Shown piece by piece: positions 52,961 to 64,000 of a stretch of DNA of 64,000 nt (its first letter is position 1; the number at the start of each line of letters is the position of its first letter). A model generated the notes under the pieces. The model was given only the letters and a program-made list of their open reading frames with translations. It was not told the DNA's origin and did not search any database. The stretch is from Cycas panzhihuaensis (taxonomy: Eukaryota > Cycadophyta): the NCBI GenBank assembly GCA_023213395.1, contig CM041465.1:30821741-30885740 (forward strand). Direction: 5' to 3'. Position numbers and translations under genes: made by a program.

Positions 52961-53680
52961 TCAATAAGTATGGCCGTCTGTTTGAGGATGAAAGGCCGTG
53001 CTCATCTTCAGCTTCGTGTCCATCATTCCCCAAAGCATTTACCAAAAACAACTCAAGAATCTATTGTCTCGATCAGAAATGATTGAGTTGGGAAGCCCAA
53101 AATGCTTCCAAACATGCTGGAAAAACGATCTAGCCATGTCTTCTCTATGTGTATCTTCCTATAGGGAATCAACACCACCATTTTACTGAATCGATCAACA
53201 ACAACAAATAAATGATCCATACCATTTTTGGTTCGTGGTAGTCCTCCGAGAAAATCCATGGAGATACTCTCCCATGGTCGTGATGGAACAGGAAGTGGAG
53301 TGTACAATCCAAACTTCCTATTGGCCGCCTTGATGTGCTACACAATGTACATCATCGTATTGCTGTAGTCATGTCCTACTGCATATTTTGCCAATATATG
53401 TATCGTTGCAAATTCAACAATGTTTTTCCCATTCTAAAGTGTCTTGTAACTCAAGAGGTGTGAGCTTCTTTTACCCATTTCATTCGGTCTGCATGCTTTG
53501 GAATGCAAAGCTTGTCATGCTTGAAAGGTAGGCCATCTTTTAGCTGAAAATCAGTAACTACTTTTCTTTGCTGTAGTTGCTCCAAAATAGGCTTGAATAC
53601 CTCATCTTCCAAGTACAAATCAACATATTCATGATGGCAAAAAGGCCGAAATTGCATAGCTGCTAACAAACTGGAAATAC
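52961..53680 (-). pseudogene. pol: Integrase zinc finger and core of Gm
   Basis: Minus strand: VTDFQLKDGLPFKHDKLCIPKH and WVKEAHTS (zinc domain start), a CxxC-type region near 53370-53390, then WESISMDFLGGLPRTKNGMDHLFVVVDRFSKM (first Asp) and FGLPNSIISDRDNRFLS (second Asp) and HPQTDG. It ends at the insertion. Stops near 53053 and in the zinc domain. Confidence 0.88.
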
Positions 53681-53689
53681 CTTACTGTT

Positions 53690-54060
53690 GAGGAGGTTTG
53701 GACAACAAGTCTGCAATTTTGTTTGATGTGCCTTTCTTGTATTTAACCATGATGTGAAATTGCTGTAAATAGGACATCCACTTCATGTGCCTGGCCTGCT
53801 GTAATTTGGACTATGTCTGCAAGAATTTGCAAAGGCTTGTGGTCGGTGTGGATGACCATCGTTTTTTCCAACAAGTAAGGTCTCCAATGTTTGACTGCTT
53901 GACGCAATGCATAGAGCTCCTTATCATAAGTTGGGTAGTTTATGAAAGCTCCATTAAAAGTCTCTGAATGGTATGCTATCGGTCTTCCCTCTTGCTTCAG
54001 CACTGCTCGCATGGCATAGCCTGAGGCATTAGTCTCCAACTCAAATGGCTTTTACAATGA
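53690..54060 (-). pseudogene. pol: RNase H of Gm
   Basis: The 98-codon open piece METNASGYAMRAVLKQEGRPIAYHSETFNGAFINYPTYDKELYALRQAVKHWRPYL and HTDHKPLQIL is a standard gypsy RNase H. The first catalytic Asp (TDASG in the family) is Asn here. Confidence 0.9.
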
Positions 54061-54951
54061 GTGTAGGGAAAACACTCGTGCTTCACAGATTTTCTGCTTC
54101 AAAAGCCTAAAAACTTTCTCTTGTTCATTTCCCCCAAGGAACTTTGCATGTCCTCATATCAATGCATGAAGAGGTGCTACAATTTGAGAGAATTTGAAAA
54201 TAAATTTTCTTAAATATTGGCATGCACCAATGAAACTTTTTACCTCCATGGTTGTCTTGGGTGTGGGCCAATTGAGAATGACTCTAAGCTTTGTTGGGTC
54301 AATCTTCAATTCTCCTCTTCCAACTACAAAATCCAAGAAGACGAGAGATTGCTTTCCAAACTCGCACTTCTTCAGATTAAGTTTCAGCTACTGCTCTTGG
54401 AGAACTTTAAGCACTTGCTCAATATGTTGGAGGTGCTCCTCCCAAGTTTGACTAAAAATTAGAATATCATCCAAATAGACAATTACAAAGTCATCAATGA
54501 AAGGTCTTAATACCTCATTCATCAACCTCATGAAGGTGGCAGGTGCGTTGCTCAAACCAAAGGGCATCACCATCCATTTGAATAGTCCTTGTTTCGATTT
54601 GAAGGTTGTCTTCCAAGTGTCCTCCTCCCGGATTCGAACCTGATGGTAGCCTGATTTCAGGTCCAATTTGTTGAAATATCTTGTGGATTGTAGCTGGTCC
54701 AACAAGTCATCTATCCGAGGTAGGGGATGTCGATTCTTTATGGTGATCTTGTTCAAAGCCCTGTAGTCAATGCACATTCTCCATCCTCCATCTTTCTTTA
54801 GCACCAAAACAATGAGTGAACTGCAAGGGTAACAACTCGGCTTGATCACTTCTTGCTCCAAGAGTTCTTGAATCTGCCTCTTAATCTCTTCATTCTCCAA
54901 AACTGAGTTTCGGTAGAGACTAAGATTGGACAAAGGTGAATCGACAACCAA
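54060..54951 (-). pseudogene. pol: Reverse transcriptase of Gm
   Basis: The 187-codon open piece (54951-54388) holds VLKKDGGWRMCIDYRALNKITIKNRHPLPRIDDLLDQL, FNKLDLKSGYHQVRI (first Asp), MPFGLSNAPATFMRLMN and the intact VYLDDILIFS active site. After a stop the connection domain follows (LKIDPTKLRVILNWPTPKTTMEVKSFIGACQYLRKFI). This is the only YxDD-intact gypsy RT in the window. Confidence 0.93.
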
Positions 54952-55205
54952 CTAGATTTCATGCTCAATTGCCCTGTTAGTCGGCAACCCTTTTGGCTCC
55001 TAGAATAGGTCATTGTACCTATTCCTTAGGCCTTCAATCTGCTACAATTGTTTCCTATCCAGCGCCTGCACTGAGGACTCTTCTTGCTCCTTTTCTTCTA
55101 CCTTCTGCTTCACCATCAACATCAAAAATTTTCCACAAGCATTAATCAATTTTTTTGCTTGTTGGGAGGATATGAGGGAGATCTTTTGCAGCTTTGATGC
55201 ATTGA

Positions 55206-55610
55206 TCAAAGAAGATTTCCTGTCCTTAGCCTCCTATGATAGACTCCATCGATATCATAGAGATATGGGCTGCCAAAAACAACTTGACAAACATCCAAAG
55301 GAACTACCTCACATTCGACTTCATCAATGAACTTTTTAGAAATTGCAAATTTGAACTTACGTTGGTGACTAACCTGCAACTGTGAATCTTTTTGCAGCCA
55401 TCCAAGAGGATATGGTTTTCGATGAGCATGCATTTTTAATCCCAGCTTTTTCACCAGTGCCTCTGAGATTAAATTCTTTTGGATTTCTCCATCAAAGATG
55501 GCATTGACCATACTTTGTTTCACTTGGACTCTCACCATGAAGAGCTCCTCTCTAATCTCTGGATCAACTTGTTGATGGTTGTTTTTGGTCTTCGCATTGG
55601 CCATGAGCAT
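55206..55610 (-). CDS. pol: Protease and end of Gag of Gm
   Basis: 134 open codons. NHQQVDPEIREELFMVRVQVKQSMVNAIFDGEIQKNLISEALVKKLGL is the aspartic protease start (D-G in place of D-S/T-G). VVPLDVCQVVFGSPYLYDIDGVYHRR is its end. The PEIR segment is exactly where the G units jump to the pol tail. Confidence 0.8.
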   Translation of the reverse strand: MLMANAKTKNNHQQVDPEIREELFMVRVQVKQSMVNAIFDGEIQKNLISEALVKKLGLKMHAHRKPYPLGWLQKDSQLQVSHQRKFKFAISKKFIDEVECEVVPLDVCQVVFGSPYLYDIDGVYHRRLRTGNLL

Positions 55611-55639
55611 AAGCTTCTCATTGACTCCTTTAGTGTTGC

Positions 55640-56695
55640 AAACGTCTTCATCTCCTACAGAGTTAAGTAAAACTTGACCTTAGACTTTGGCTTTACCTTT
55701 TCCCTTGTTCTTGGGTCACTTCTTCAGATGTAGGAACCAACAATCATCTATGCTGTGATTTGCCCACTTGTAATGTGTGCAAGAGACTTTGATTTAGGTG
55801 GTATTGGCTTGTTTTTTCTTCCCAAAACCCCCAATTGATTGCTGTCCAACTTTTTTTGGAAACTTATTTCCTTGGGCAGGTTTGTTGTTACCTTCTTGAG
55901 GTGCAAACCTTTTCCTCTCTGCATACACCACCTTATTCCTCTTCTTTATGGCGATTGCTTTCTTGCTAGATTCATCAAGCGATTTAACTTCAAACAATTG
56001 AAGTTCTTGTTGAATATATCGGTGTAATCCTCCAATATATTTCAGTGTTATGTCTTTGCTAAGCAGAGAGATGCCCAACATAACAGCTTGGTTCTAAAAT
56101 TCTGGCCTGTATTCTTCGACATTTTGGCCTCTTTCCTATCGATAGTATTGCCATTTTATCTTCTGTTGCTCTTCATACCCAATAGGGTAGAATTGCCTCT
56201 TTATGAGGGCTTTAAATCGTTGCCATGTGATTTCAACCACATTATGGGATTTAAGGTATGCATTCCACCAAGCTAATGCATGTTTAAATAATTTTAACCT
56301 AGAAAAAGTGATTTTCTTCTTAGTTTTTGTACCCATAAGTTGAAAAATATGTTTCTAGTTGGTCCAACCAACCATCTAACTTTTCAGCATTTAAGGCTCC
56401 ATCATAGATGGGCAGTTCAAGTTTCGCTTCTTCCTAGAATGGATGTATTGTCACTGACGGACTGTCATCTTCGTCTTCTTCAGCTTGTTGGTCTTCTGCA
56501 GATTTTTCACTTGTCTTTTCTTTAACTGGTTCATCTTCTTCCTTCTTCTTGCCTTTGGTTGCTGAAGAAGTTGCAACTTGTTGAGAAACTAGTTATGCCA
56601 CAAGCTGAGTTAGCCTGTCGAGGTTTTGCTCCATATTCATGAATCTTTTCTCCATCTCTTACTCATGTTCAACCATCTTCCTTCGCTATCTACAC
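55640..56695 (-). pseudogene. gag: Gag of Gm
   Basis: Minus strand from about 56690: EMEKRFMNMEQNLDRLTQLV, an acidic stretch, LELPIYDGALNAEKLDGWLDQLETYFSTYG, HALAWWNAYLKSHNVVEITWQRFKALIKRQF, SLDESSKKAIAIKKRNKVVYAERKRFAPQEG and a knuckle C-TH-Y-KWAN-H-SIDD-C with its second Cys lost. It is colinear with the Gags of G. Confidence 0.88.
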
Positions 56696-57930
56696 TATGA
56701 GGAGACGTTTGCACCAGTCTCCAGAATGACAACGGTCTGATTGCTCATTTCCTTAGCAGCTGCTTACGGTTGGGAGTTACACTAGATGGATCTCAAGTCC
56801 ACATTCCTTAATGGAGATCTAATGGAGGAGGTATATATGTCACAGCCTCTGGGATTTGTTAAGGATGGGCAAGAGCATTTTGTTTACTGTTTGAAGAAGT
56901 TAATCTATGGCCTGAAACAAGCACCTCGTGCTTGGTATGAGAAGATGGATGCTAAGTTGAAAGCTAAAGGTTTCAAGATTTTAGAACTCGACCTAAACCT
57001 ATATGTGAAGAAAAGAGGGACTTCAATAGTTGCTTACATGGTGTATGTGGATGATTTGATCATCGATGATAACTATGGCAAGACTATTGCTAAAGTCAAA
57101 TCTAATCTAGGAGTTTCATTTGACTTGACAGACCTCGAAAGACTTCACTACTTCTTGGGCATTCAAATCAGGCAGATGAATGACAAGATCGTGTTGTTGC
57201 AGTCACAGTATGTGAAGAACTTGTTGGAGAAATTTGGAATGTAGACTTGTAAACCAGTTGCAACACAATATGTAAAAGGTGCTAAGTTGTAGAATGATAT
57301 GGCCAAACCCTCTGTAGATGGCACAAAATATCGCCAGTTGGTAAGGAGTATGATCTATTTGACTCATACCAGGCCAGATATTGCATATGTTATTGGATTG
57401 ATTTCCCGCTATATGTAGAATCCTTAGGAGTCGCATTTGGTTGCAACGAAGCAGATTCTAAAGTATCTAAAGGGAACAATTAATCATGGTCTTGAATACC
57501 ATTGAGGTGAAGAGATAAGGTTGCATGGCTACATGGATGCTGATTGGGGAGGAGACTTTGACGATTGGATGTCCACTACTGGATACCTGTTTGGTGTTGG
57601 TAATGGATTTGTTTCATGGCAGTCGAAGAAGCAACAAACGATGGCGCTATCTTCTACAGAGGCTGAATATCAAGGGCTCAGTGTTGGTGCGAAGGAAGTT
57701 GTATGGTTGCAAGGTCTTTTAGAGTTTCTTGGAGTTTCTAATGGACATCTGGTTATCTTTGTTGATAATCAGAATACCATTCGCCTATCAAAGAATCCAG
57801 AGTTTCATGCGCGTACAAAGCATATTGAGATTCAACACCACTACATTCGTGAACAGATCAAGTCAGGAAAGCTGCAGGTCAACTATTGTCTGAGTGAATT
57901 CTAGCTTGCGGATGTGTTTACCAAGCCACT
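56696..57930 (+). pseudogene. pol: Copia remnant C5: RT and RNase H
   Basis: It starts in mid-RT ([14 protein letters not shown]). [38 protein letters not shown] and YMVYVDDLIIDDN (active site intact) lie in a 152-codon open piece (56786-57244). After stops: YRQLVRSMIYLTHTRPDIAY and RNase H MDADWGGDFDDWMSTTGYLF, SSTEAEYQGLSVGAKEVVWL, VDNQNTIRLSKNPEFHARTKHIEIQHHYIRE (57521-57904, open). It belongs to a different copia lineage from E, F and A. Confidence 0.92.
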
Positions 57931-58085
57931 CATTGAAGATCAATTCACGAAGATGCATACTAGATTAGGACTCACCAATGCTAACCTTGAGGGGGGATGT
58001 ATTGACAAGGATAAAGAAGCTGCAGGATAGTCCCAAGCTTCGTGATAACACAACTATTGCAGTTGGCAGGCTCCCCACATTCACA

Positions 58086-58096
58086 TTAAGGGGGGA
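58086..58096 (+). other. Polypurine tract of C5
   Basis: TTAAGGGGGGA directly before TGTTAACG. Confidence 0.85.
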
Positions 58097-58452
58097 TGTT
58101 AACGTGGCAGTTAATTGTTAAGCCACTATGTTAATGTTAATGGGGTTTAACTAAGGTGATTAAGCGAAAATGTGCGACTTATTCAGAAGGTCACAACCCT
58201 AATCGGGTGACACCTCTTGGAAGAATATAAATGCCTTGAGCCCTTGTGTATTCAATGTATCAAGCAATTGTGCAATAATCAATGTGATCCGTAAAGGATC
58301 CTTTTGTGGTGGATTTTTTCCCGAAAGGGTTTTCCCACGTAAATCCTGTGTACTGTGCATTCGTTTTTTGTGTATGTATTTGTTTGCTTGTTGTGTATGG
58401 TTAAAGATTTTGCAAATGGGAACATACTTGTATGATTCCATGTTCCCAAACA
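58097..58452 (+). repeat. 3' LTR of C5
   Basis: About 356 bp from TGTTAACGTGG to CCCAAACA. TATA-like GAATATAAATGCC near 58222, GGTTTTCCCACGTAAATCC as in many copia LTRs, and an inverted pair GGGAACA/TGTTCCC (58418-58447). The outer end is not confirmed by a second LTR. Confidence 0.75.
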
Positions 58453-58639
58453 AGTACTTTATCTAATTCCTCTAAAAAATAGGTTGATAATGGATCTATT
58501 TCAAATTTAAAAACATAAGTTCAAAATTGGACCCTAACTAACTTCAATGAATCTTAGTTACCATCCTCTCCTGCTCATCTCTAAAGTAATAAAGAAGCAA
58601 AATGGATTCAAAAAACCCTTTCTAATGCAAGTCCTGATG

Positions 58640-60245
58640 TTGGTAATCCATTCAATACCAGAAGAACAAGGTCATAAAAACTACAAGCTAATTTTGCATT
58701 AATGGCTAAAATTACGTCTAATGATATTCTCAATACATTTCAAGAAATTTGCAAAAGCTACATATGACAACAAGCAATGAAGGCCGAATATGAAGCTCTC
58801 ATTAAAAATTCCACTTGGGACTTAGTTCCCCTTCCCTTGGGGAAGAACTTGATAGATTATAAGTGGGTCTATTGTACAAAATATAACTGAAGGTGCCATT
58901 GAAAAACATAAAGCTCGCCTGGTTACTAAAGGTTTTCTCAATTGTTGGCACTGATTACAATGTAACCTTTGCCCTTGTCATCAAAATGAATACTATTAAA
59001 AATTTTATTCTCATTGTAGCCAAATTTGGCTGGCAAATCCATCAAATGGATGTTAAACATGCTTTTCTCAATGGTGATCTAGAAGAAGAAATTTATATTA
59101 CTGAACCTCTAGGTTTTGTGATTGATCCTAATATTGTCTGCAAGCTTAAAATATATTTATATGGTCTTAAAGAAGCCCCTCAGGCTTGGTATAATAAAGT
59201 TAATCACTACCTTATTTCTAATGGCTATAACAAATGCGTAAGTAATCCAAATCTTTATTTTAAACATGAAAAATGTCATATTACTCTTCTCATCTTGTAT
59301 GTTGATGATATTATGATCACTGGATCATTACCTTCTTCTATTTTCCAATTAAAATATATTCTCATACAAAATTTTGAAATGGCTAACTTAGGTCTTCCTC
59401 ACTATTTTTTCGGTTTACAAGTTTGTCAATCTGATTCTACAATTTCAACCAAATTATGTTCTTGATCTCATTAAAAGATTCAATATAGAAAATAGTAAAT
59501 CAACACCTACCCCCTTATAATAAGGCGTTCAATTATTGGTTAATTGTCAAACACCTCTTGTTGATCCAACCTTATATTGTCAACTTATTAGTAGCTTAAT
59601 TTATTTAACCCATACCTATTCTGATATCTCTTATGTTGTCACTTTATGTTCCAAATATATGCAAAAGCCACATCAATCTCACTGGTAAACTACAAAATGT
59701 ATTTTAAGATACTTATAAGGTATGGTTTACTTTGGCCTCACCTATAAATATTCTAACCCTGATCTTCAGTTGATAGGTTATACTAATTCTAATTAGGTGG
59801 TTGATACTGACAAATATAAATCCATAGCGGGGTATGTATTCTTTCTTGATTCTTCACTTGTTACTTGGGTTAGTAAAAATATGTAATCACTTACCTTATC
59901 TACTACTAAAGCAGAATATTGTGCTTTAGTCAAAGCTAGTAAAGAGTCTATGGATTAAGTAATTATTAAATGAACTTGTTTCTTTTTCTAAATCTTCTAT
60001 TAAAATTCATATAGATAATCAGGGAGTTATTGTTATTGCTACCAACCCTGTTGTTCATTCTCAGACAAAACGTATTGAACTCTATCAACATTTTATTAGA
60101 AATCTTGTTAATGATGGTACTATTAATCTTTCATATTGTCTTATGGATTTACAGGTTGCTGATATAATGACAAAGCCTCTGACTAAGGCAAAGTTCGTCA
60201 AGCTCTGTCAATTATTAAAATTTGACGAAGTCTTCATCAAATGGG
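58640..60245 (+). pseudogene. pol: Copia remnant C6: RT and RNase H
   Basis: It begins with the RT N-terminus (NPFNTRRTRS, FALMAKI, AMKAEYEALIKNSTWDLVPLPLGKNLI). The open piece 58893-59465 gives FGWQIHQMDVKHAFLNGDLEEEIYITEPLGF, LYGLKEAPQAWYNKV, LLILYVDDIMITGS (active site intact) and FEMANLGLPHYFFGLQV. RNase H in other phases: LIGYTNSN, YKSIAGYVFFLDSSLVTWVS, STTKAEYCALVKASKE, HSQTKRIELYQHFIRNL. Very AT-rich with many stops. A third copia lineage. Confidence 0.9.
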
Positions 60246-60313
60246 GATCAACATGCTGGAGCCTTCATCATTCTTCTTTCTATTATTATATTAAAGATAG
60301 CATTAAAGGGTGA

Positions 60314-60580
60314 TGTTAGAATATAATATTATCTTGCAATGTTTTATGTTAGTTTCTATTGTTAAGATTAATTATTATTATATTAATATTATTATTAAAA
60401 TTTGGTTGAATGGACGACTACCTAATTCAACATACATGTAAATCGTCTCTCTCATTTTGTACTATGCATTATGATAGTAAAATTTACTAATTCTTGAGGT
60501 GGTTTTTCTTTCCCTAAAGGGCTTTCCACCTATCTATATCTAGTCTCAATTGATGTATGTCTGTCTGTTCTTCGATCCAA
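60314..60580 (+). repeat. 3' LTR of C6 (end uncertain)
   Basis: It starts TGTTAGAATATAATATT after AAAGGGTGA, a weak purine tract, and includes TTTCCCTAAAGGGCTTTCCACC. It runs to about the point where C7 coding sequence starts. Confidence 0.65.
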
Positions 60581-60599
60581 AATTATGTATTGTATGTTG

Positions 60600-61000
60600 T
60601 GCTCTTGCTTCCTTTCCTACATTTGCAAAGTTAAGGCTATGATGCAAGCTAAAGGGCTTTCTGTTGCTTATTGGGTAGAAGTAGTTCAAAGAATTGCCTA
60701 CTTATTCAACAGAGGTTGCACTACAACAGTTTGGAACTTGACACTTGAGGAGTCTTGGATTGGCCAAAAGCTTACGATCAATCATGCACTTTTGGATGCA
60801 CAGTTTTTGTGCGTATTCCTGGGAGCTGAGAAAGAAAGTTGATGATAAAAGCCTTAAATGCATTTTTATTAGGTATGTTGTTTGCAACAAAGCCTACGGT
60901 GCTTATGACCCTCTTTCGAGAATAATACATGTTACAAGGGATGTTGTCTTTATAGAAGACAATAATGATGTTTACCTAAGTACCATATAGCTTCCACAAG
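60600..61000 (+). pseudogene. pol: Copia remnant C7: integrase C-terminal part
   Basis: VKAMMQAKGLSVAYWVEVVQRIAYLFNRGCTTTVWNLTLEESWIGQKLT, then in another phase KSLKCIFIRYVVCNKAYGAYDPLSRIIHVTRDVVFIED. It starts after the catalytic Glu segment, so the element is 5' truncated. Related to the E/F group. Confidence 0.85.
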
Positions 61001-61299
61001 ACAAAGGAAAAACTATGATTGAGGAATTTCCACCTTTCAGTTTCTCCACATTATATTCACCACATCCCTCATCTATTCCATGATCATTTTCATCAATGCC
61101 ACCATCTGCAACTAGACCATCAAACTCTTCCAATCTTGTTAGCACATAAAGTCTTGTGCTTCCTCAAGGCATTAAGGTTAGAGTGATAGAGAAGATATTA
61201 CCAAAATGGTATCTTCAAATAGTCGTTAATTTCCAATAGGTTGAAGGGAAGCAACATTCCAAAATGCATTCCTAAACTAATATAGATTATGCACTGATG

Positions 61300-62800
61300 T
61301 ATGAAGTGCTTAGTACAAAGGAGCATTCCACTTTTAAGGAGGCATGTACTGATGGAAAGTGGAAATTGGCTATGGATGCAGGAATTCATTTTATTTAAAA
61401 GAATTATACTTGGGACTTAGTTGTTTTGCCAAGAGTTAAACATTCTATTAGTTGCAAATGGGTCTACAAGACCAAATTCCACTATGATGGTACAATCGAC
61501 TATCATAAGGCTCACTTGGTTGCAAAAGGTTTTAAACAGAAAGGAGGTGTTGATTATAAGGAGACTTTTGCACCAATTGCAAACCTGAACTTTGCTAGAA
61601 TTGTTATGGCCTTAGTTGCACAATGCAAATGGTTAATTTATCAAATGGATGTTACATTCTTTAACTATGACTTGACTAAGAATGTGTATTTGGAATAACC
61701 TCCTAGATTCATTATTCATGGAAAGGAGCAAATGGTCTGTTTCCTCAAAAAGGCCTTGTATGGTTTGAAGTAGGCACCATGAGCTTGGTATTCAAAAATC
61801 GATGATTATTTTTTGAGACACGACTTTCATCTATCCTCCTGAGATCTGAACCTATACATCAAGGTTTAAAACTAGCATGTGACACTTGTCATTCTATATG
61901 TAGATGATTTAATCATCACTGGAAATGAATTAGATGTGATTGAGAGTCTCCAAGGGGACTTGAAAAGAAATTTCGAAATGATTGATCTTGGATGATTTTA
62001 TTACTTTTTTGGCATGGAGGTTTGGAAGCATTCGTGCAATATTTTTATATCATAAGTCAAGTACAATGGGGACAATTTATAGAGTTTCATAGTGAAGGAC
62101 TGCAAATCATCTCCAACCCCTATAGGAATTGACACTAAGTTGACACTTGATGAGGAAGTTGAATCTATAGATCCCACCCATTTTAGACATATAGTGGGTA
62201 GTCTAATTTATTTTAGTAACACTGGATTGAATATCTCATACGTTGTTGGGATCTATTCTAGATTCATGTCTCAACCTAATTTGATACATTGGAATGCTAC
62301 AAAAAGGATACTTAGATATATAGAAGGAAAATTATTGCATGGGCTTGAATAAACACAAAACGATAACTTCTCTTTAGAAGGGTTCTCAGATTCTGACTAG
62401 GCAGGATGTCGTGATGACAAGAGATCAATATCAGGGTATTGTTTTAACCTTGGGTCAATAGTTGTTTTGTGGAGTTGCAAAAGGCAACCAAACGGTACTC
62501 TTTCTTCCACAGAAATAGAATACAAAGTTGTTGTTAGTGTATCTTGTGAGGCTATCTGGCTACGACAGATTCTTGAAGAGGTTGGACTTGAACAGATTTG
62601 ACCCATGAAGCTTCATTGTGATAATTAAAATTTGCTCAAGATGATCAAGAATTCAGTCTTTCATGCAAGAACCAAGCATATAGAGGTATTTTATTAGAGA
62701 GCATGTATAGGATGGTGAGATCAATCTCATCTACAGGCAATAGATCAATAGATTGCAGAGATCTTTACCAAGGCACTTAGTGGAGAGAAATTTGAAACAT
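61300..62800 (+). pseudogene. pol: Copia remnant C7: RT and RNase H
   Basis: [55 protein letters not shown] (open 61426-61698), YDLTKNVYLE, YGLK, VILYVDDLIITGN near 61890, then PTPIGIDTKLTLDEEVESID (open 62092-62352) and RNase H GFSDSD-AGCRDDKRSISGY, SSTEIEYKVVVSVSCEAIWLRQILEEVGLE. More than ten stops. Confidence 0.9.
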
Positions 62801-62840
62801 TTAGAGATGGATTGGGAGTTCAACTTAATGATATAAACAT

Positions 62841-62850
62841 TACGGGGGAG
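62841..62850 (+). other. Polypurine tract of C7
   Basis: TACGGGGGAG abuts the LTR start at 62851. Confidence 0.8.
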
Positions 62851-63375
62851 TGTTGGAACCTTTATGATTCATCATTAAGTAATGTATTATTATTAGTCAC
62901 TTGATATTTAATGTTTAATACACTTTATGTAAAGTTATGTTTAATTGTTCACTTGATCCAGGTGAATACTTCTTGCTTTGTAGATGTGTGATATATGTTA
63001 CAATTCCACAGATTCACTTACCGTGATCCAAGCGAACACTTCTATCATTGTGGATGTGTAACATATGTAATAATCCCGAAGTCTCAATCACACTATGTAT
63101 AGGGACCATTTCCCTCCTTGTAAATTATAAATAGTGTATGCATTGTTATGCTTGGAGAATGCTATTGGAGTGTAGAGCAATTCTACCTTCTCATTTGTTT
63201 ATATTTAGTCTTTTATTTTGTCCATTGTCTTTTGACTTCATTTGGCTCAAGATCTCACTTTTCTCATTTGGTACAATACACCATCTGTCCAAAGGTTGAT
63301 TGTTTGTTCCACTGCCGCATGTTGGTCTCCTTATGGCTTTTGACTTGTGTCCTCAATGTCTTCATTGCTATAGGT
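62851..63375 (+). repeat. 3' LTR of C7 (end uncertain)
   Basis: It starts TGTTGGAACC. It has a degenerate direct repeat (about 62951-63005 and 63020-63078) sharing TGATCCA-G-GAA-ACTTCT, GT-GATGTGT and ATATGT. TATA-like AATTATAAATAGTG near 63125. The outer end is undefined. Confidence 0.65.
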
Positions 63376-64000
63376 TAGGTCTCATACATGTAGTTGCACA
63401 TAGAAATACTCAGTCAATACACATCATTGCATACAATGTTCCTCATAACTCATTAATTCATTAAATGATGATTACAGTACAATTCTTAGGCTACCTTTGC
63501 TTTTGGTATGCTTGACCGAGTTAGCCCTCACATTGGAGTAGGGTGTGAAATGGCTTATTTATACCCTAAATAAACGTCTTGATAGAAAAAGTTGTCATGT
63601 GGCTCATACCTATTGACTTTTTATAAAAAGTTACTTTATAACATAATATATCTTTAACAAATGGTAATGCTTCACTATTTTGTATGTTTAAACAAAATTG
63701 TTGTACACATTTACCTATAGTTGTATAGGATTTTGCTTAGTCATTTCGACTTGTGCTGATCACTCCCTTCAATATGTTTTCGACTCTCATTACAATTCCA
63801 TCGTTCCACAAGCTGTTTTGGTCATCCCCGAAAGATCAATTCTTTGCTTTCAACTGTTCCCTATTGTTATAGTCATTCTTATTACTATTCCATCTATTCC
63901 ATGAATATGTTTTTGCATTGCTTTGGTCATTCTATTGTGAACTGTGTCCCAACAAAAGTAGTATTAGTAGCCCAATTTTGGATGACTTACTTGACCATGA
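63376..64000. other. Gene-free right edge
   Basis: I see no coding motif, LTR boundary or repeat in this stretch. Confidence 0.5.

Larger units (their letters stand above)
50441..56695 (-). mobile_element. Gypsy element Gm, apparent autonomous partner of G
   Basis: Minus strand: gag (56695-55640), protease, RT, RNase H, integrase, pol tail and 3' LTR (51527-50441). The 5' LTR and primer site are missing; the element ends abruptly against copia C5 near 56695. LTR, Gag, pol tail and the purine tract AAAAAGAGGGAG match array G. Stops are common but several domains are open. ATACC precedes the LTR's outer edge. Confidence 0.9.

Overview
The window is a plant nuclear repeat block. Almost every base that can be assigned belongs to an LTR retrotransposon: Ty1/copia elements primed by initiator tRNA-Met (TGGTATCAGAGC-type binding sites), Ty3/gypsy elements, and small non-autonomous LTR elements. 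I see no intact host gene, tRNA, rRNA, CRISPR array or bacterial-type feature. The DNA is AT-rich. Elements are nested several layers deep and many are old and full of stop codons. This fits a seed plant with a very large genome; a conifer or other gymnosperm is my best guess, but that is inference.

Most of the window makes sense as one old copia element, called F here (about 5009 to 45297, + strand). Three LTR elements and one LTR array later inserted into it and split it into five pieces: A (5259-14851, which itself carries the very young small element T1 at 5499-7461), E (15856-23356), a tandem three-LTR gypsy array G (23700-29469), and a Tat-like gypsy element H (32565-43171). Each insertion is bounded by TG...CA-type LTR ends and by a matching or near-matching 5-bp target duplication. 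Removing the four gives an approximately 7.4 kb copia element in the normal order: LTR end, primer site, leader, gag, protease, integrase, RT, RNase H, polypurine tract, LTR. F is itself inserted in the gag of a minus-strand relative, J (45298-48426). J in turn interrupts a minus-strand element K (48427-48886).

Left of F (1-5008) are an LTR end of family A, a minus-strand copia gag/protease remnant (M1) and a plus-strand copia pol remnant (P1). Right of K is a gene-free stretch (48887-50440). It is followed by a minus-strand gypsy element, Gm (50441-about 56695), the apparent autonomous relative of array G. Gm's integrase is split by an insertion carrying GC-rich hairpins. Three truncated plus-strand copia remnants (C5, C6, C7) end the window, each with pol followed by a polypurine tract or similar and a 3' LTR.

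Relative ages from LTR pairs, compared by eye: T1 about 1% different, E about 2.5%, A about 6%, H clearly more. This agrees with the nesting order. The points most worth following up are: a Gag-like segment lying in frame just upstream of RT in element H; an ORF downstream of H's integrase; antisense open frames at the same leader position in F and J; the LTR-int-LTR-int-LTR array whose two units share one gag-to-pol-tail deletion; and the young gag-only element T1.
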